Of a stretch of DNA of 64,000 bases, positions 62,717 to 64,000 are shown one piece after another; positions within the stretch are counted from its first letter, which is position 1, and each line of letters opens with the position of its first letter. The notes beneath the pieces are model-generated. The model did no database searches. It saw only the letters and a list, made by a program, of their open reading frames with translations, and was not told the origin of the DNA. The stretch spans positions 248,001 through 312,000 of the forward strand of contig NZ_JBBCJO010000012.1 in the NCBI RefSeq assembly GCF_037190085.1, given 5' to 3'. The translations under genes and the position numbers were made by a program. The stretch comes from Gemmatimonas aurantiaca. Its GTDB lineage: Bacteria; Gemmatimonadota; Gemmatimonadetes; Gemmatimonadales; Gemmatimonadaceae.

Positions 62717-64000
62717 CACTTGACAACCCACGCGTTGGAGAGTTCCCGGGCACCGGACATCTCGAAGACCTTTACGCCGATTGTATGGCCGTTCACAACA
62801 GCCTGGTACCGCAACACCTGACCTCCGTTTCGTGGAACAGAAGAGACCAGATTACCAACGTCTCCCGCGACTTCGTTGATCAACTGCAAGTTTCCCTGTC
62901 GACTGAGCCCCGTGAGTGCCCATTTGTGTTTCGGGAAAGCGAATACATGATGGAGTTTGTTGGCATCTGGAAGTCTGAGCGCTCCCGCAGTCGTGCCTGC
63001 CGAAGCGGTTGCAACACTCACGGCACTTCCTGCGGCGCGAGAAAACAACGCACTGGCCGCTTCCGGCGCAGCGAGCCCGAACGAAGCACCTATAAGCGCA
63101 CCGCCAACAGCGGTCTCGAGTACCCCCTCCTTCCACGGACGGTCGATGGTGAGATTGAGCAGCACGCGCCCACCACCACCCAGGATCGCTCCTGCTGCTG
63201 CGAGACACAATGATGGCACCGGACACAACCCCATCGGATCCCGATAGTTGACCGGATCCCCACTGCCAAACCCGTACAGGTTGAGCCCGCCCGCCAGCCC
63301 GATCGGATCCGCCTGCGTGAACTGCCCGGTCGTCGCGTCGTAGTACCGGTTCCGCAGGTACTGTGGCCCGCCGGTTGTCGTGGGCCCGCGCAGCAGATCG
63401 CCCCACCACACGGCCACCGTCGACACGTCCGCGCCGGGGGCGCGCCCGTCCACCGTGGCGACATAGCCCGGCCAGGCGGGGCACGCGGCGCCGGCCGCGA
63501 CACACGTCGTGCCACTCGCATTCGTGCCATAGCTCCACGCGCCCTGATAGCTCGCGTAGGGGGTCACGTAGGCCGCCGTGCTGCCCGCCCCCACGCTCGT
63601 GGCATAGCGCTTGAGCACGCCCACGGGCTCGTCGAGGCCCTGCGCATGCGCGTACACCACGATGCCGTACAGCTCCACGGTCTCGCCGGTCTGCGCGCCG
63701 CCTTCGAGTTCCATGTTCACCGGGTTCACGCCCGTGCCGCCCGAGCTCCGGATCTCGTACAACACCTGGTCGCCATCCCACACCGTGCGTTGCACGTACG
63801 CTTCGCACGGGCTGCTACAGGTGCTCGGCCGCCGGCTCCGTACGAACACCCGCCGGCCCAGTGCGTCGTAGCGGTACTCCTCGAACACCCCCTGGCCTTC
63901 GCTGTTCGCCAGCGGGCCGACGTGCCGGTTGAAGTAGGTCAATTGCTGCGCGGCGTCGTAGAAACTCCGCGTCTCGCTCGGCACCACCTGCGCCGTGCCG
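62716..64000 (-). CDS. RHS-repeat protein with C-terminal toxin tip (5' part beyond window)
   Basis: Open at the window end; about 428 residues visible. YD-repeat/RHS core with FYDAAQQLTYFNRHVG, YDALGRRVFVRSRR and RNRYYDATTGQFTQADPI leads to the core end VNYRDPMGLC at about 63230. The variable tip follows: a Gly/Ala hydrophobic segment (AAAGAILGGGGRVLLNL), then a globular C-terminus with HHVFAFPKHKWALTGL and VFEMSGARELSNAWVV, His residues likely functional. It may be a BECR-type RNase fold, but this is only a resemblance. RHS proteins encapsulate such tips for delivery by T6SS or surface export. Confidence 0.85.
   Translation of the reverse strand, partial: GTAQVVPSETRSFYDAAQQLTYFNRHVGPLANSEGQGVFEEYRYDALGRRVFVRSRRPSTCSSPCEAYVQRTVWDGDQVLYEIRSSGGTGVNPVNMELEGGAQTGETVELYGIVVYAHAQGLDEPVGVLKRYATSVGAGSTAAYVTPYASYQGAWSYGTNASGTTCVAAGAACPAWPGYVATVDGRAPGADVSTVAVWWGDLLRGPTTTGGPQYLRNRYYDATTGQFTQADPIGLAGGLNLYGFGSGDPVNYRDPMGLCPVPSLCLAAAGAILGGGGRVLLNLTIDRPWKEGVLETAVGGALIGASFGLAAPEAASALFSRAAGSAVSVATASAGTTAGALRLPDANKLHHVFAFPKHKWALTGLSRQGNLQLINEVAGDVGNLVSSVPRNGGQVLRYQAVVNGHTIGVKVFEMSGARELSNAWVVK

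Noticed and set aside
62992..63240. Assigning the RHS tip to a named nuclease family
   Set aside because: Only loose similarity in His placement; no family signature was certain enough.
52055..64000. The toxin region considered as a prophage or transposon
   Set aside because: No integrase, transposase, phage structural gene, terminal inverted repeat or target duplication was seen.

Overview
The window looks like chromosomal DNA from a member of the Gemmatimonadota (Gemmatimonas-like). This is inferred from the gene content, not from any marker gene. The DNA is GC-rich and densely coding with weak ribosome binding sites. It combines SusC/SusD-type outer-membrane uptake, a DUF5916 protein, an ECF sigma factor paired with a Ser/Thr kinase, a BlaI/M56 pair and RHS polymorphic toxins. 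No rRNA, tRNA, CRISPR array, transposase or integrase was seen.

Left part (1-25.3 kb). A LytS-type sensor kinase (cut by the window edge) lies behind a PQQ dehydrogenase. A BlaI-type repressor with its own palindromic operator is coupled to an M56 membrane protease that carries HEAT repeats, followed by a DUF5916 outer-membrane protein. A five-gene minus-strand operon (9.9-17.1 kb: TonB receptor, acyl-CoA ligase, alpha/beta hydrolase, MFS permease, SDR) is linked by 4-base stop/start overlaps up to the MFS gene. It faces a large MalT-like/BTAD regulator, and the shared intergenic region holds an 11-bp-period direct repeat. Next comes a compact plus-strand run (20.8-23.9 kb) with a Fe-S-type regulator, an NnrS-like membrane protein, a MIP18 protein, a DUF2249 protein and a cupin. 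It is probably a nitric-oxide or Fe-S stress module. A CoaBC enzyme follows.

Middle part (25.3-52.0 kb). A FIST sensor and a GGDEF/EAL protein form a c-di-GMP pair. An ECF sigma factor precedes a membrane Ser/Thr kinase. A CocE/NonD hydrolase precedes a SusC/SusD pair that ends in a perfect 22-bp inverted repeat. A Tat-exported epimerase, a DUF305 lipoprotein and an LVIVD-repeat protein form one minus-strand operon. YegP, an S41 peptidase, a two-domain SRPBCC protein, an alpha/beta hydrolase, a MOSC protein with an amino-acid permease, and a pair of M16 proteases (one with the zinc motif, one without) complete this part.

Right part (52.0-64.0 kb). This is an accessory polymorphic-toxin locus, nearly all on the minus strand. 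It holds the 3' end of an RHS gene coupled to a TPR immunity candidate. It also holds an orphan RHS core separated from its toxin tip by an in-frame TAG, a 3' fragment of argJ, a second short RHS remnant, and a run of about fourteen small, mostly unrecognised genes that look like an immunity bank. A serine-hydrolase (class C beta-lactamase-like) gene sits inside it on the other strand. Many gene starts were moved downstream of the longest open frame to fit signal peptides, domain starts or stop/start overlaps.
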